Assembly (NCBI GenBank): GCA_026993705.1
Contig: JALWSJ010000182.1
Coordinates: forward strand, 1-6,326
Length of the DNA stretch: 6,326 nucleotides
Direction: 5' to 3'
Source: Flavobacteriales bacterium
Lineage (GTDB): Bacteria; Bacteroidota; Bacteroidia; Flavobacteriales_D; Parvicellaceae
Part shown: piece by piece, positions 6,144 through 6,326 of the stretch
How the letters are laid out: every line of letters starts with the position of its first letter
Numbering within the stretch: position 1 is the first letter of the stretch
Notes under the pieces: model-generated
The model's input: the letters and a program-made list of their open reading frames with translations, nothing else
Databases searched by the model: none
What the model was told of the DNA's origin: nothing
Made by a program: the position numbers and the translations under genes

Positions 6144-6326
6144 TTAAATATAGGATTTATTTTCAGACACTTGACGAAGAAAATAAAAAAAGGTTGTCTT
6201 TACCTTTGGATGTTTATAACTCAAACAATAAATATTTTCAATATTATTTTCACTCAAGAAACTTAATTTTGTTGATAAAACACCATAATTATTTGATTTG
6301 CAACCAACTGGTATTTTGTTTGAATG
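6144..6326 (-). CDS. Possible C-terminal end of an upstream gene (partial, runs off right edge)
   Basis: Reading from the right edge on the minus strand there are 60 sense codons followed by TAA at 6146-6144. The peptide ends YKHPKVKTTFFYFLRQVSENKSYI with codon choice typical of low-GC Bacteroidota (AAA, AAT, GAA, TTA). In DNA this AT-rich, an unbroken run of 60 codons is uncommon by chance (about 1% per frame under a simple base-composition estimate), but a competing plus-strand frame is also open here. The stop lies 41 bases before the TTG start of the surface-protein gene and on the same strand, which fits a tandem arrangement. I do not recognise a family and assign no function. Confidence 0.4.
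   Translation of the reverse strand, partial: HSNKIPVGCKSNNYGVLSTKLSFLSENNIENIYCLSYKHPKVKTTFFYFLRQVSENKSYI

Noticed and set aside
6101..6326. Plus-strand frame open to the right edge
   Set aside because: It has no ATG, overlaps the start of the surface-protein gene on the opposite strand, and its product is rich in Asn, Tyr, Phe, Lys and Leu as expected from AT-rich noncoding DNA. The minus-strand frame ending at 6144 fits the context better.

Overview
The window is AT-rich and reads as chromosomal DNA of a Bacteroidota member, most likely Flavobacteriia or a close relative. The main evidence is a very large secreted protein with a gliding-motility/type IX secretion (T9SS) C-terminal domain. 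The low-GC codon use and the lack of obvious Shine-Dalgarno sites fit this. No rRNA, tRNA, CRISPR array or transposase gene was seen.

Layout from left to right: (1) 1-812, minus strand, is the first 270 codons of a multi-pass membrane protein whose gene runs off the left edge. It resembles the N-terminal membrane part of flavobacterial patatin-like phospholipase family proteins. (2) 813-1542 holds no protein gene, but 870-1536 is an elaborate mirror-symmetric repeat. Two inverted copies of a motif series (GCGTTAGGGAT, hairpin, GATAGCCCGACC, hairpin, GGGAACGYCCAA) flank three palindromes that all begin CTAACG and end in CGTTAG or TGTTAG. (3) 1543-6102, minus strand, is a 1519-residue T9SS-type surface protein: signal peptide, N-terminal domain, SBBP-repeat propeller-like region, PKD domain, seven Ig-like modules and C-terminal sorting domain. 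(4) 6144-6326, minus strand, is an open frame entering from the right edge, possibly the end of another gene.

All the likely genes point leftward. Transcription would run from the possible gene at the right edge through the surface protein, across the repeat, and into the membrane protein. The surface-protein stop codon lies only 6 bases from the repeat edge, so the element could form the 3' end of that transcript. Nothing here shows that the two main genes act together.

Two features deserve most attention. In the repeat, base changes inside the hairpin stems are mostly tolerated as G-U pairs on one strand only, and the favoured strand flips with the orientation of the copy, which suggests a selected RNA or single-stranded DNA structure. 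In the protein, the Ig-like modules form a gapless higher-order repeat with a period of exactly 225 residues.
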